Positions 26,334 to 34,551 of a stretch of DNA of 64,000 bases are shown in pieces. Below the pieces are notes generated by a model, which did not search any database, was not told where the DNA came from, and was given only the letters and a program-made list of their open reading frames with translations. Both the position numbers and the translations under genes were made by a program. This DNA comes from Bacillota bacterium (GTDB lineage Bacteria; Bacillota; Clostridia; Christensenellales; Aristaeellaceae), in assembly GCA_023392515.1 (NCBI GenBank), contig JAEVYX010000017.1:8543-72542 (forward strand), read 5' to 3'. Every line of letters begins with the position of its first letter. Position 1 is the stretch's first letter.

Positions 26334-27275
26334 ATGAACAGCAATTTCCGCCTGGGCATTGATATTGGCGGAACCAAGGTAAATGCAGGCATTATACGCG
26401 AGGATGGTTATATATTGGACACCTGCACCTTTTCTTCCAGGGATTCTGCAGACGCCGAAGGCTTGGTCAAGGAAATTTGCATACAATCGGAAATATGCCT
26501 TACCCGCAACGACATGACACTTTCGAATATTCACCATATCGGTGTGGGTATCCCGGGGACGGCAGACTATCAAAATGGTGTAGTCCGTTACAGCTCCAAC
26601 CTTTTTGGTGAGAACGTCCCCCTGGGCAGTTACTTTTTTGACCGCTGGCAGCGAAGCGTTACAGTCGTACAGGATTCTTGGGCAGGCGCTTGGGCGGAGT
26701 ACCTGTTTGGTCAGAATCGAAAGTGGGACAACATGCTTTGCCTTACCATCGGCACCGGCATTGGCTGCGGCATCATCCTTCACGGAAAGGTGTTTGGAGG
26801 CGCCATGCATACAGCCGGTGAAATCGGCCACACCCCAATTGTTCCCAACGGCAGGCCTTGCAGCTGCGGCAAGCGGGGATGTTTGGAGACATATGCTTCA
26901 GGAACGGCTATCTGGGAGCAGGCACTGGAGCGCTTTCCTGACAAACTCAGCGGCCTTGCCCAGAGGGCAGAAACAATTTTTCAAATGGCATACGATGGTG
27001 ATGCAGATGCGCTTGATCTAATTGAAGAATGTGTTGACAAACTTGCCTACGGCCTATCCATAATGATCGACATTTTGTCGGTAAATGTTATCACCATCAG
27101 CGGTGGAATCTGCAGCCATGAACGGCTGATGATAGCACCCCTGGTCGAAAAAATACGGGCTTACGGTTATCCATCCTGGGCAAAAGAAAATTCAGTTATT
27201 GTGAAAAAGGCCGGGCTTGGCAGCTATGCCCCCATGGCGGGTGCTGCCTTTCTCACAAAAGATTTTATTATATAA
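26334..27275 (+). CDS. ROK-family sugar kinase (glucokinase/mannokinase-like)
   Basis: 313 residues without the DNA-binding domain of the regulator type. ATP site GIDIGGTKVNAG near the N-terminus, then GVGIPGT, the catalytic region VQDSWAGAWAEYLFG, GTGIGCGII and the zinc motif CSCGKRGCLE. The SD TTAGGAGGAAG precedes the ATG. The following gene is a mannose-6-phosphate isomerase, so phosphorylation of mannose (or fructose) at C6 is the best guess. Confidence 0.9.
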   Translation: MNSNFRLGIDIGGTKVNAGIIREDGYILDTCTFSSRDSADAEGLVKEICIQSEICLTRNDMTLSNIHHIGVGIPGTADYQNGVVRYSSNLFGENVPLGSYFFDRWQRSVTVVQDSWAGAWAEYLFGQNRKWDNMLCLTIGTGIGCGIILHGKVFGGAMHTAGEIGHTPIVPNGRPCSCGKRGCLETYASGTAIWEQALERFPDKLSGLAQRAETIFQMAYDGDADALDLIEECVDKLAYGLSIMIDILSVNVITISGGICSHERLMIAPLVEKIRAYGYPSWAKENSVIVKKAGLGSYAPMAGAAFLTKDFII

Positions 27276-27300
27276 GCACACATCATATAAGGAGAAAGCC

Positions 27301-28230
27301 ATGGCCGTATATTTTACCAAGCCCATCCCTCGTCCTGCATTATGGGGCGGGAAACTGTTAAAAGAGTATTTTCAATATCCCGATTTTCCAGACAATATTG
27401 GACAATCCTGGGCTTTCAGCGCACAGGATGGCGCATCCAACCTGATTGAGGGAGGAGAATACGCCGGGAAAACCCTGGCGGACCTATGGCATGAGAAGCC
27501 TTATATTTTCGCAAGCCGATATAATACGTTTCCTGTTATCGTCTCCCTGGTTGCGCCTGTGGAGGATTTGAGCATTCAGATTCATCCCAATGCTGCCATC
27601 GCGGCAGAAAGCGGTCATGCCATGGGTAAAAATGAGGCGTGGTATTTTTTGGAGGCTCAGGATGACGGAAACATTGTTTACGGATGCCGTGCGAAAAATG
27701 AAGTGGAACTCCGGAAGATGATTGCATCTGATCGGTGGAATGACCTGGTGCAGCTCTTGCCTGTGCGCCGGGGGGATTTTGTTTATCTTCCAGCCGGCAT
27801 ACTCCATGCGCTTAGAAAAGGCAGCATTGTATATGAAATTCAGCAGGCAACAGACATCACCTATCGTTTTTTTGATTACCACCGAAAGGGTACTGATGGC
27901 AAAGAGCGAGATTTGCACATCGAGCAGGCTATTCGCTGCATGAACTTCAATTTGAACGAGGACTGCGCACATTCATCCCAAATTGATGATTACCTTCCCC
28001 ATGGTACGCTGACCAAACTGATTTGCAACGACAGTTTTTGTGTGCGTAAGCTTGTGCTGAATAGAGAGGAAACCCTGGTCTTTGACGGCTACCAACTAAT
28101 GACCGTCTGTAATGGCGGCGGCAGAGTAGATGGCCTTCCTCTGCATATCGGACAAAGTTTTCTTGTTCCCTCAAAGAATAAGATATTGCTTGAAGGACAA
28201 ATGACGATTTTGATGACCGGGGAAAGATAG
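27301..28230 (+). CDS. manA: Mannose-6-phosphate isomerase, type I
   Basis: Converts mannose 6-phosphate to fructose 6-phosphate. 309 residues, the short Firmicutes form. The zinc-binding cupin residues are seen in SIQIHPN, NEAWYFLEA and LPAGILHAL. The start ATG 27301 has AAGGAG; 25 bases separate it from the kinase stop. Together with GH125 and the ROK kinase it completes a route from alpha-mannoside to glycolysis. Confidence 0.93.
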   Translation: MAVYFTKPIPRPALWGGKLLKEYFQYPDFPDNIGQSWAFSAQDGASNLIEGGEYAGKTLADLWHEKPYIFASRYNTFPVIVSLVAPVEDLSIQIHPNAAIAAESGHAMGKNEAWYFLEAQDDGNIVYGCRAKNEVELRKMIASDRWNDLVQLLPVRRGDFVYLPAGILHALRKGSIVYEIQQATDITYRFFDYHRKGTDGKERDLHIEQAIRCMNFNLNEDCAHSSQIDDYLPHGTLTKLICNDSFCVRKLVLNREETLVFDGYQLMTVCNGGGRVDGLPLHIGQSFLVPSKNKILLEGQMTILMTGER

Positions 28231-28304
28231 TGGATCAATTATTCCTGGAACCTTCTTCTGCCGCATTCTTGAGAAAACCTGGGCTGTTAACGGGCAAGAT
28301 ATGT

Positions 28305-28332
28305 TTGCATCACCTTTGCGGCGTATGATATA
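28305..28332 (+). promoter_or_regulatory. Promoter of DeoR gene at 28363
   Basis: TTGCAT (28305-28310), 16-base spacer, GATATA (28327-28332). The expected transcript start near 28339 rules out the GTG codon at 28336 as the start of translation. Confidence 0.45.
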
Positions 28333-28362
28333 CTTGTGCATAACAATCAGATTGAAGACGGG

Positions 28363-29133
28363 ATGGACAAACTGATGAACATGAAGCAGCGGCAGCAGGC
28401 AATGATAGAAATGATCAATAGGGAAGGTTCTGTCGGCTTTGCTTCGCTGAAGGAAGCCTTTCCCGATGTTTCGGAAATGACTTTGCGCCGTGATTTAGAA
28501 TACTTGGATCGTGTTAAGAAAATCATTCGTATTCATGGCGGAGCTAAATCAGTAGACGTTGTGATCGGTACGGATGATCTTTTCTTCAAGCGCAGCACCA
28601 GAAATGCGGAGGCAAAGAAGCTGATTGCGCAAAAGGCGGTGGAATTGATCAGTGAGAATACTTCCATTTACATTGATTCGGGTTCGACTGCTACAGAATT
28701 CGCGAAGATTTTTCCTGATGGCAGGTATCTGGTCTTTACAAGCGGCATTAGCTGCGCACAGGAACTGGCTCGCTTGACAGAGGCGCAGGTTCATATGGTT
28801 GGCGGACGGCTGAATCCCTTTAGCCTAAGCGTAAACGGATCAAGAAGCCTGACTTATCTGGAAAACATAAATTTTCAAACGGCTTTTTTGGGGGTAACCG
28901 GATATATACACGGGCGTGGTTTCACTTGCGGTTCAGAGGAAGAATGCGAATTGAAGCGTGCTATCATCAGAAAGTCAGAAAAGGTGGTACTCCTGATGGA
29001 TGCTCAGAAGGTGGATGTTACCAGCACGTTTACATTTGCCAATCTGGAAGATGTGGATGTTGTTGTGTCCGATCCGGCATTGGGAGATAAGACGCGCAAG
29101 GAATTTGAGAAATACAATATTGCCGTATATTAA
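28363..29133 (+). CDS. DeoR-family transcriptional regulator
   Basis: 256 residues from ATG 28363. N-terminal DeoR winged helix (RQQAMIEMINREGSVGFASL then DVSEMTLRRDLEYL) and the C-terminal sugar-phosphate-binding domain (IDSGSTATEFA, FTSGISCAQEL, FLGVTGY, LLMDAQKVD). Such regulators respond to phosphorylated sugars. It is followed by its own terminator, then the PfkB-SorE operon with direct repeats in its promoter, its likely target. Confidence 0.9.
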   Translation: MDKLMNMKQRQQAMIEMINREGSVGFASLKEAFPDVSEMTLRRDLEYLDRVKKIIRIHGGAKSVDVVIGTDDLFFKRSTRNAEAKKLIAQKAVELISENTSIYIDSGSTATEFAKIFPDGRYLVFTSGISCAQELARLTEAQVHMVGGRLNPFSLSVNGSRSLTYLENINFQTAFLGVTGYIHGRGFTCGSEEECELKRAIIRKSEKVVLLMDAQKVDVTSTFTFANLEDVDVVVSDPALGDKTRKEFEKYNIAVY

Positions 29134-29163
29134 AATAGTTATCTACTAACATAGGTCTTTGCT

Positions 29164-29188
29164 GCCCGCTTGACGAAGCGGGCTTTTT
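29164..29188 (+). terminator. Terminator of the DeoR gene
   Basis: GCCCGCTT pairs with AAGCGGGC around GACG, followed by TTTTTG. Confidence 0.88.
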
Positions 29189-29233
29189 GTTTGCAATTAA
29201 GGTTACAAATAACACCAAAAAGCCTATTGACTA

Positions 29234-29272
29234 TTGAAACGAACATGATATCATTGTATATATGTTTGAAAC
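29234..29272 (+). promoter_or_regulatory. Promoter with direct repeats before pfkB-sorE operon
   Basis: TTGAAA (29234-29239), 17-base spacer, TATATA (29257-29262). TTGAAACGAAC at 29234 and TTGAAACAAC at 29266 are direct repeats 32 bases apart, three helical turns, covering the promoter: a reasonable DeoR operator. Confidence 0.5.
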
Positions 29273-29338
29273 AACCTCTTTTTGATGTGATAATTACGTC
29301 CGCGTGGTTTTCGAATCAATTGGAAAGGAAATAACGGG

Positions 29339-30265
29339 ATGATTATAACGGTTACCTTGAATCCGGCGCTGGACAAAACAGTGACTCTTCCCATGTTTTC
29401 TGTTGGGCGAGTCAACCGGATCACGCAGATGCGCCTGGACCCTGGCGGAAAAGGTATAAATGTGTCAAAGGTCATCCAAAGTCTGGGAGGCCAAAGCGTG
29501 GCTATGGGGATTTTGGGCGGCGAAGCGGGTAAATGCATTAAAGAATCCCTGGATGCAATGGGGATAGTAAACGACTTTTTGTTCGTAGCGGAACCTACGC
29601 GTACCAATCTAAAAATAATCGATCCGGAACTGCACACCAATACGGATATCAATGAACCTGGCTCTCCGGTGGATGAACAAAAGGCGGAAAGCGTTTATGC
29701 GAGGCTGGAAGCAAGAGTGCAGTCTGGAGACGTTGTTGTTTTGGCTGGGAAAGCCCCTCCGGGTATACATGACGGTATTTTTGCTCAATGGACTGAACGG
29801 CTGCATAGGCTGGGTGCAAAAGTATATCTGGATGCGGACGGGCCTCTGCTTTTGCAAGGGGTTGCAGCCAAACCGGATTTGATCAAGCCTAATGAGGAAG
29901 AGTTTTCGCATTTGATGGGGAGAAGCCTTCGCTCGGTTGACGAAATTGCCTCGGCTGCACAAGAACTTCTGCACAGGGGTATTGGACAAATTGTTATATC
30001 TTTGGGTGCAAATGGCGCTTTGTTTGTTAAGCAAGGCCGAACAATTTATGCAAAGGGGCTTAAAGTGCCTGTCCAAAGTACAGTAGGAGCGGGGGACGCC
30101 ACCATGGCCGCATTGGTATTGGGCAGTGCCCGGGGCGATTCCTGGGAAAGCACCATACGACTGGCTATTGCGGCTGGAGCAGCCAGCGTGATGTGCGCCG
30201 GCACGGAGGCTGCCTCCTTGAAAACAGTGGTAGCGCTTATGAAGCAAGTAGAATTGGAAGGATAA
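29339..30265 (+). CDS. PfkB-family hexose-phosphate kinase (1-phosphofructokinase/tagatose-6-phosphate kinase type)
   Basis: 308 residues. Phosphorylates a ketohexose phosphate to the bisphosphate. DPGGKGINVSKV near residue 36 is PfkB signature 1, and STVGAGDATMAALV near 246 is signature 2 with the catalytic Asp. N-terminus MIITVTLNPALDKTV is typical of FruK/LacC. It starts after AAAGGAAAT and is followed, seven bases on, by the SorE-like reductase, so its substrate is probably fructose 1-phosphate, fructose 6-phosphate or tagatose 6-phosphate. The alternatives cannot be split by eye. Confidence 0.9.
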   Translation: MIITVTLNPALDKTVTLPMFSVGRVNRITQMRLDPGGKGINVSKVIQSLGGQSVAMGILGGEAGKCIKESLDAMGIVNDFLFVAEPTRTNLKIIDPELHTNTDINEPGSPVDEQKAESVYARLEARVQSGDVVVLAGKAPPGIHDGIFAQWTERLHRLGAKVYLDADGPLLLQGVAAKPDLIKPNEEEFSHLMGRSLRSVDEIASAAQELLHRGIGQIVISLGANGALFVKQGRTIYAKGLKVPVQSTVGAGDATMAALVLGSARGDSWESTIRLAIAAGAASVMCAGTEAASLKTVVALMKQVELEG

Positions 30266-30272
30266 TATCATA

Positions 30273-31538
30273 ATGAAGACAAGAGCACTCAGGTTATATG
30301 GAGCTTCAGACCTGCGGTTGGAATCTTTTGAACTTCCGGAAATTCGGGATGATGAAATTCTGGTGGAAGTTATTACTGACAGTATCTGCATGTCCACCTA
30401 TAAATGCGCTACCCTGGGAGTAAAGCACAAAAGAGTTCCCAAGGATGTGGCGCAGCATCCGGTTATCATGGGGCATGAATTTGCCGGCAATATCGTAAAG
30501 GTGGGAAAAAAGCATCAGCATAAATTTGCACCTGGCATGAAATTTACTTTGCAGCCGGCTTTAAACTACAAGGGCAGCATGGCGTCTCCTGGTTACTCTT
30601 ATCAATTCTTTGGAGGGGATGCCACCTACTGCATCATTCCGCAAGAGGTGATGGAGCTGAATTGTTTGCTTGAATATGGCGGCGATGCTTATTTTGAAGC
30701 ATCCCTGGCCGAGCCTATGAGCTGTTCCATCGGCGCATTCCATGCTTGCTTTCATACAAAAATGGGTGTGTATCACCATGACATGGGAATTCGAGAAGGC
30801 GGAAAAGTGGCGATACTTGCGGGGGCAGGCCCTATGGGGTTGGGCGCTATTGATTATGCCCTTCATTGTGACCGGAGGCCTAGACAGCTTGTTGTAACGG
30901 ACATCAATGAGGAACGCCTTGTAAGGGCGCGAGAGCTTTTTTCTAAAGAAAACGCGAAGAAAATCGGCATCGATCTGGAATTTATCAACACTTCGGAATT
31001 GGACAATCCTGCAGCAAGTTTGCGTTTATTATCTGACGGCGGTTTTGATGATGTTTTTGCTTTTGCTCCGGTTCGATCTGTAGCGGAGCTGGCATCCAAA
31101 ATTTTGGGCAGGGACGGCTGCCTCAATTTCTTCGCCGGCCCGGAGGATCCGGGATTCAGCGCAGAGCTTAATTATTATGATGTGCACTATAATTCTGCTC
31201 ACGTAATCGGAACTACCGGGGGCAACACACAGGATATGATTGAATCCCTGGAACTGACAGCGGCGGGGCGGATTACACCTGCGGTTATGGTAACGCATAT
31301 CGGCGGCTTGGATGCAGCGGGAGAAGCTACCTTGCATTTGCCATCAATCCCTGGTGGGAAAAAATTGATATATACACATATAAACATGCCGCTAACGGCA
31401 ATTGCGGAATTCGGCAGCAAAGCGGCAGAGGATAAGCGGTTTGGGGATTTGGATCAAATCACCAGAAAAAATGGCGGCTTGTGGTGTTTGGAAGCTGAAC
31501 GGTATCTGATGCAGCATTGGACCAAGATAGATGCTTGA
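30273..31538 (+). CDS. SorE-like (L-sorbose-1-phosphate reductase) dehydrogenase
   Basis: 421 residues, long for the medium-chain dehydrogenase family. It resembles SorE: ICMSTYKCATLG at the catalytic zinc position, MGHEFAGNIVKVG, YSYQFFGGDATYCII, and a split Rossmann part (VAILAGAGPMGLGAIDYAL). The four-Cys structural zinc site is absent, as I remember for SorE. It would interconvert a ketohexose 1-phosphate and a hexitol phosphate, with the upstream PfkB kinase taking the ketohexose phosphate on. Family call moderately firm, substrate not. Confidence 0.8.
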   Translation: MKTRALRLYGASDLRLESFELPEIRDDEILVEVITDSICMSTYKCATLGVKHKRVPKDVAQHPVIMGHEFAGNIVKVGKKHQHKFAPGMKFTLQPALNYKGSMASPGYSYQFFGGDATYCIIPQEVMELNCLLEYGGDAYFEASLAEPMSCSIGAFHACFHTKMGVYHHDMGIREGGKVAILAGAGPMGLGAIDYALHCDRRPRQLVVTDINEERLVRARELFSKENAKKIGIDLEFINTSELDNPAASLRLLSDGGFDDVFAFAPVRSVAELASKILGRDGCLNFFAGPEDPGFSAELNYYDVHYNSAHVIGTTGGNTQDMIESLELTAAGRITPAVMVTHIGGLDAAGEATLHLPSIPGGKKLIYTHINMPLTAIAEFGSKAAEDKRFGDLDQITRKNGGLWCLEAERYLMQHWTKIDA

Positions 31539-31635
31539 AAAATGATCGGACCATATCCTGGCGGCGAGGGGTGTAATAGAAAACAAGGCTTCATGTATCG
31601 TGGGTTATTATGACATAAAACTTGATACAAGCATA

Positions 31636-31664
31636 TTGACAATTCCAATGTTTGAATGTATGAT
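31636..31664 (+). promoter_or_regulatory. Orphan near-consensus promoter pointing toward the DeoR gene end
   Basis: TTGACA, exactly 17 bases, TATGAT, on the plus strand. The -10 overlaps TGATTGAAATG, similar to repeats near 32671. No plus-strand gene follows; transcription would run antisense into the convergent DeoR gene at 31760. Confidence 0.5.
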
Positions 31665-31759
31665 TGAAATGTGATTATAACGAACATTAACTGCCGAAAT
31701 TATGGTTGAAAATGACAAATTTCTAACGTTCTATAAAGGTGCCGAATGCTGTGCGGCAA

Positions 31760-32524
31760 TCAATCCTCCGCGAAATGGAGCTTTGTGCGAAACTCGTTCC
31801 AGCATTCGTTTTCAAATACATTGGAACGGTTGGTAATGATGGAGGTTACCTCTGAGAGGGGGGCTACTTTGCAGAAGGCGGTGCGCCCAAACTTGCTGGA
31901 ATCTGCCAGAAGAACGACGGACTTGGCCTGGCGCATCATGGTTGATTTCAGATTGGCGACTTCCTCCCCTTGGTCGGTCAAGCCGTTTTTGCTATCCACG
32001 GATTGAACGGAGAAAAGAAAGATATCTGCAAATTTCTTTGTAACGCAGCTTTCGGCAAATGGCCCGACCAACGAAGCCGTGTTGCGGTGATAAGTTCCGC
32101 CGGTACAAATGAGGGTACACTTGATTTGTTCGGCAACCAAAGTAGATGTTTGCAAACAGTTGGTGATAATTGTCAAATTTGCCTTATGGGCAAGAAAAGG
32201 GATTAATTCCATCACGGTTGTGCTGGCATCCAGAAACAATACGTCATTATCCCGGACTAGGTCGGCAGCCTTTCTGGCGATACGTTTTTTTTCTGCATTA
32301 TGTTCCGCCGCTCTCACGGCCAGAGGTGTCTCAACGTTGGAACCTGAATTGCAGATGGCGCCGCCCCGAATTCTTCTGATCAATCCTTGCTGCTCCAATT
32401 CCTCCAGGTCCCGCCTAATGGTTGCCTCACTAAAAAAGAGCTGATCACGCAAGTGGATAACAGACAGAAAGGAATTGGTTTGAAACAGCTCCATGATCTT
32501 CTGCTGACGTTCGATGCCCAGCAT
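31760..32524 (-). CDS. DeoR-family transcriptional regulator
   Basis: 254 residues from ATG 32524, which has AGGGAGGG 7 bases upstream (the frame itself is open to 32569). N-terminal DeoR helix-turn-helix (RQQKIMELFQTNSFLSVIHL, ATIRRDLEELEQQGLIRRI) and sensor domain (LDASTTVMELIPFLA, TNCLQTSTLVAEQ, LADSSKFGR). Divergent from the ABC importer operon at 33083, which it likely represses in response to a sugar phosphate. Confidence 0.9.
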   Translation of the reverse strand: MLGIERQQKIMELFQTNSFLSVIHLRDQLFFSEATIRRDLEELEQQGLIRRIRGGAICNSGSNVETPLAVRAAEHNAEKKRIARKAADLVRDNDVLFLDASTTVMELIPFLAHKANLTIITNCLQTSTLVAEQIKCTLICTGGTYHRNTASLVGPFAESCVTKKFADIFLFSVQSVDSKNGLTDQGEEVANLKSTMMRQAKSVVLLADSSKFGRTAFCKVAPLSEVTSIITNRSNVFENECWNEFRTKLHFAED

Positions 32525-33082
32525 AGTTGTGCCCTCCCTGTAATTGAATCTTGAATAGCGCCTGCCCATTTACTGCTTATTCCGCATATGGATGGCGGCC
32601 AGGATTTTGGAACGAAGAAGCGGGAAAGGGAGATTTGCTGCATGGTTTTTGCACGAAGTATTGCACTATTTGATTGATTAATGATTAACGAATGATTGAA
32701 AATGACCGATGATGATTGAAGGATGGGGATTCCGTGCGTAATGCAAAATCTTGCTGCCCCTCTTTCACTCACAAAAATTATAGTATAAAATAGGCATGAA
32801 GTCAACGAAATGTATGGTAAATTGTACAATCGATAAATGATTCGCCGTTGCTTTGCACAATTTGATAAAAATAGCGATCAAAATGTGACGGTAATTGATT
32901 GGAAAGTAACGATTGTTGAGCGGAATGGAAAGGTAAATGCAGGAAAACGCTCAAATTCTTACACGACCCCTGTTGCATATGTGGTAACCATTGCAACTTG
33001 GATATTCCTATAGGAAGGAGTGAAAAATCCACACGCGTTACCTTGAAAAACAACTATAAAAACAATAAGGAGGAAATGGATA
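32525..33082. other. Long divergent control region between DeoR gene and UgpB-like operon
   Basis: 558 bases with no supported gene. It contains phased TGATTGA repeats (32671-32719), the 10-bp palindrome ATTGTACAAT (32821-32830), and TTTGAT...ATCAAA (32861-32882). The AT-rich -10-like sequence TATAAAAT near 32784 could serve the plus-strand operon. The length suggests a long leader or several operators. Confidence 0.5.
32671..32719. repeat. Helically phased TGATTGA direct repeats, candidate DeoR operator
   Basis: TGATTGA or TGATTAA occurs at 32671, 32682, 32693 and 32713: steps of 11, 11 and 20 bases, so all on one face of the helix. Position upstream of the DeoR gene and its divergent operon fits an operator. 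Confidence 0.5.
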
Positions 33083-34363
33083 ATGAAAAAATTGGTAGCA
33101 CTGACGTTGGCCCTCATACTCGCTATTGGCATGGTGCAGATCGCCTCAGCCGACGAGCCCACCGTAATTCAATTCTGGCACTCCTACGGTTCTGGTGCAA
33201 ACATGGAGGCAACTGACAAGGTTGTTGCTGGGTTTAATGAACTGTATAAAGGCAAGTACGAAGTGGTTGCCACCTTCCAGGGAAACTACGCCGAACTTCT
33301 GAGCAAGTTCATGGTTGCGTATCCCGCTAACGAAAACCCCACCATCTCCATCTGTGACGCTCCTGACTCCCAGCAGCTCATTACGTACAGCATGCTGGAG
33401 AACATCACTGCCTTGGACGCAGCAGATGATGAGTTCGATGCCAACGATTTCTTGGATGGTTTTATGAACTATGGTACTGCTGCTGATGGCACCGTATACG
33501 CTCTGCCGTTTGCCCGCTCCACTCCCCTCATGTATGTGAACCTGGACTTGGTCAAGCAAGCTTATGGCGAAGCGATCGTTCCCAAGACCTGGGATGAATT
33601 CCTTGCTGTGGCGAAAGCTGTTCGCGATAACACCGACAAAGAAGCTTTCACTTGCGAAATTTCCAACTGGTTCTATGGAAACTTTGTAACCGCTCAGGGC
33701 TATCAGTTCCTCACCGATGACGGCCAAGGCTCCATGCTGGCTGTTGACGATGCGGCTCTCAAGGCTTTGGAATGGTGGGGCATGCTCAAGGAAGAAGGCC
33801 TGTACGCCGTTCCCCCTCTCACCTCTCAGGGCACCTGGATGCTGGAAGAATTCTACAAGGGCAACATCGCTATCCTGTTCCAGTCCACTGGCAACGCCCG
33901 TAACGTAGCCAAGAACACCGAGGGCAAGTTTGAAGTGGCCGCTGGATTCCTGCCTGCCAAAGCCCGCAATGCTGTCAGCACCGGCGGCGGAAACATCGTA
34001 ATGTTCAACAACCGCAGCGAGGCCGAAAAAGAAGCCGGCTGGGCATTCCTGAAGTATGCTACCAATTTGGAGAATAACGCTGCTTTCAACGAGGGTACCG
34101 GCTACATGCTGACCCACAAGGATTCCGCCTCTCTGGAAAGCGTGCAGAAGCTGTGGGAAGAAGCCCCCATGTTCAAGGTTGCTTACGACCAGTTGCAGTA
34201 TGTATATGACTGCTACGTATCTCCCTACTGGGCCGAGCTGAATCTGGAGATCGTAAAAACGCTGCAGAGCTTCCTCCAGGATGGCACAATGAACGCGCAA
34301 CAGGCGTACGAAGAAATCCTCTTCTCCTGTGACACCATTCTGCCTAACGGAAACGTTAAGTAA
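33083..34363 (+). CDS. UgpB-like ABC substrate-binding protein
   Basis: 426 residues. Signal peptide cleaved after ASA (residue 23), with no lipobox. The mature start IQFWHSYGSG, the GNY of FQGNYAELL, FARSTPLMYVN, FQSTGNARNVAK and EGTGYMLT line up in order with FWHS, GNY, STP, the SSG loop and TGYL that I remember from UgpB, the glycerol-3-phosphate / glycerophosphodiester binding protein. The alignment is from memory. A strong AAGGAGG site precedes the ATG. First gene of the long operon; a related sugar cannot be excluded. Confidence 0.85.
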   Translation: MKKLVALTLALILAIGMVQIASADEPTVIQFWHSYGSGANMEATDKVVAGFNELYKGKYEVVATFQGNYAELLSKFMVAYPANENPTISICDAPDSQQLITYSMLENITALDAADDEFDANDFLDGFMNYGTAADGTVYALPFARSTPLMYVNLDLVKQAYGEAIVPKTWDEFLAVAKAVRDNTDKEAFTCEISNWFYGNFVTAQGYQFLTDDGQGSMLAVDDAALKALEWWGMLKEEGLYAVPPLTSQGTWMLEEFYKGNIAILFQSTGNARNVAKNTEGKFEVAAGFLPAKARNAVSTGGGNIVMFNNRSEAEKEAGWAFLKYATNLENNAAFNEGTGYMLTHKDSASLESVQKLWEEAPMFKVAYDQLQYVYDCYVSPYWAELNLEIVKTLQSFLQDGTMNAQQAYEEILFSCDTILPNGNVK

Positions 34364-34387
34364 GAGAAAACCTTTTTAATGAAACCT

Positions 34388-34427
34388 GTCCAGCCTGTCT
34401 TAGACAGGCTGGACAACCTTCCCTTTT
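34388..34427 (+). ncRNA. Intercistronic hairpin with T tract (attenuator-like)
   Basis: A perfect 12-bp stem, GTCCAGCCTGTC with its complement, loop TTA, and a TTTTTT run eight bases later. It sits between the binding protein and ATPase genes and probably lowers downstream expression. Confidence 0.65.
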
Positions 34428-34551
34428 TTCCCTCTTTTGTTTTCACGTTGATATCTGATATGGATATTGTTCCGGCGCTCAATGAAATGCCTGACGCCTC
34501 TGCCGGAAATCTTAGACAATTCAATCATTTTTCATCAACAGGAGGTTTATC

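Noticed and set aside
31746..32006. 86-codon plus-strand frame after the orphan promoter
   Set aside because: Reads antisense through the well-supported DeoR gene, has no ribosome site and resembles no protein; the promoter more likely makes an antisense RNA, if it is active.
33146..34300. 384-codon minus-strand frame opposite the UgpB-like gene
   Set aside because: Antisense shadow: no start signal and no family resemblance, while the plus-strand protein has a signal peptide and strong ribosome site.
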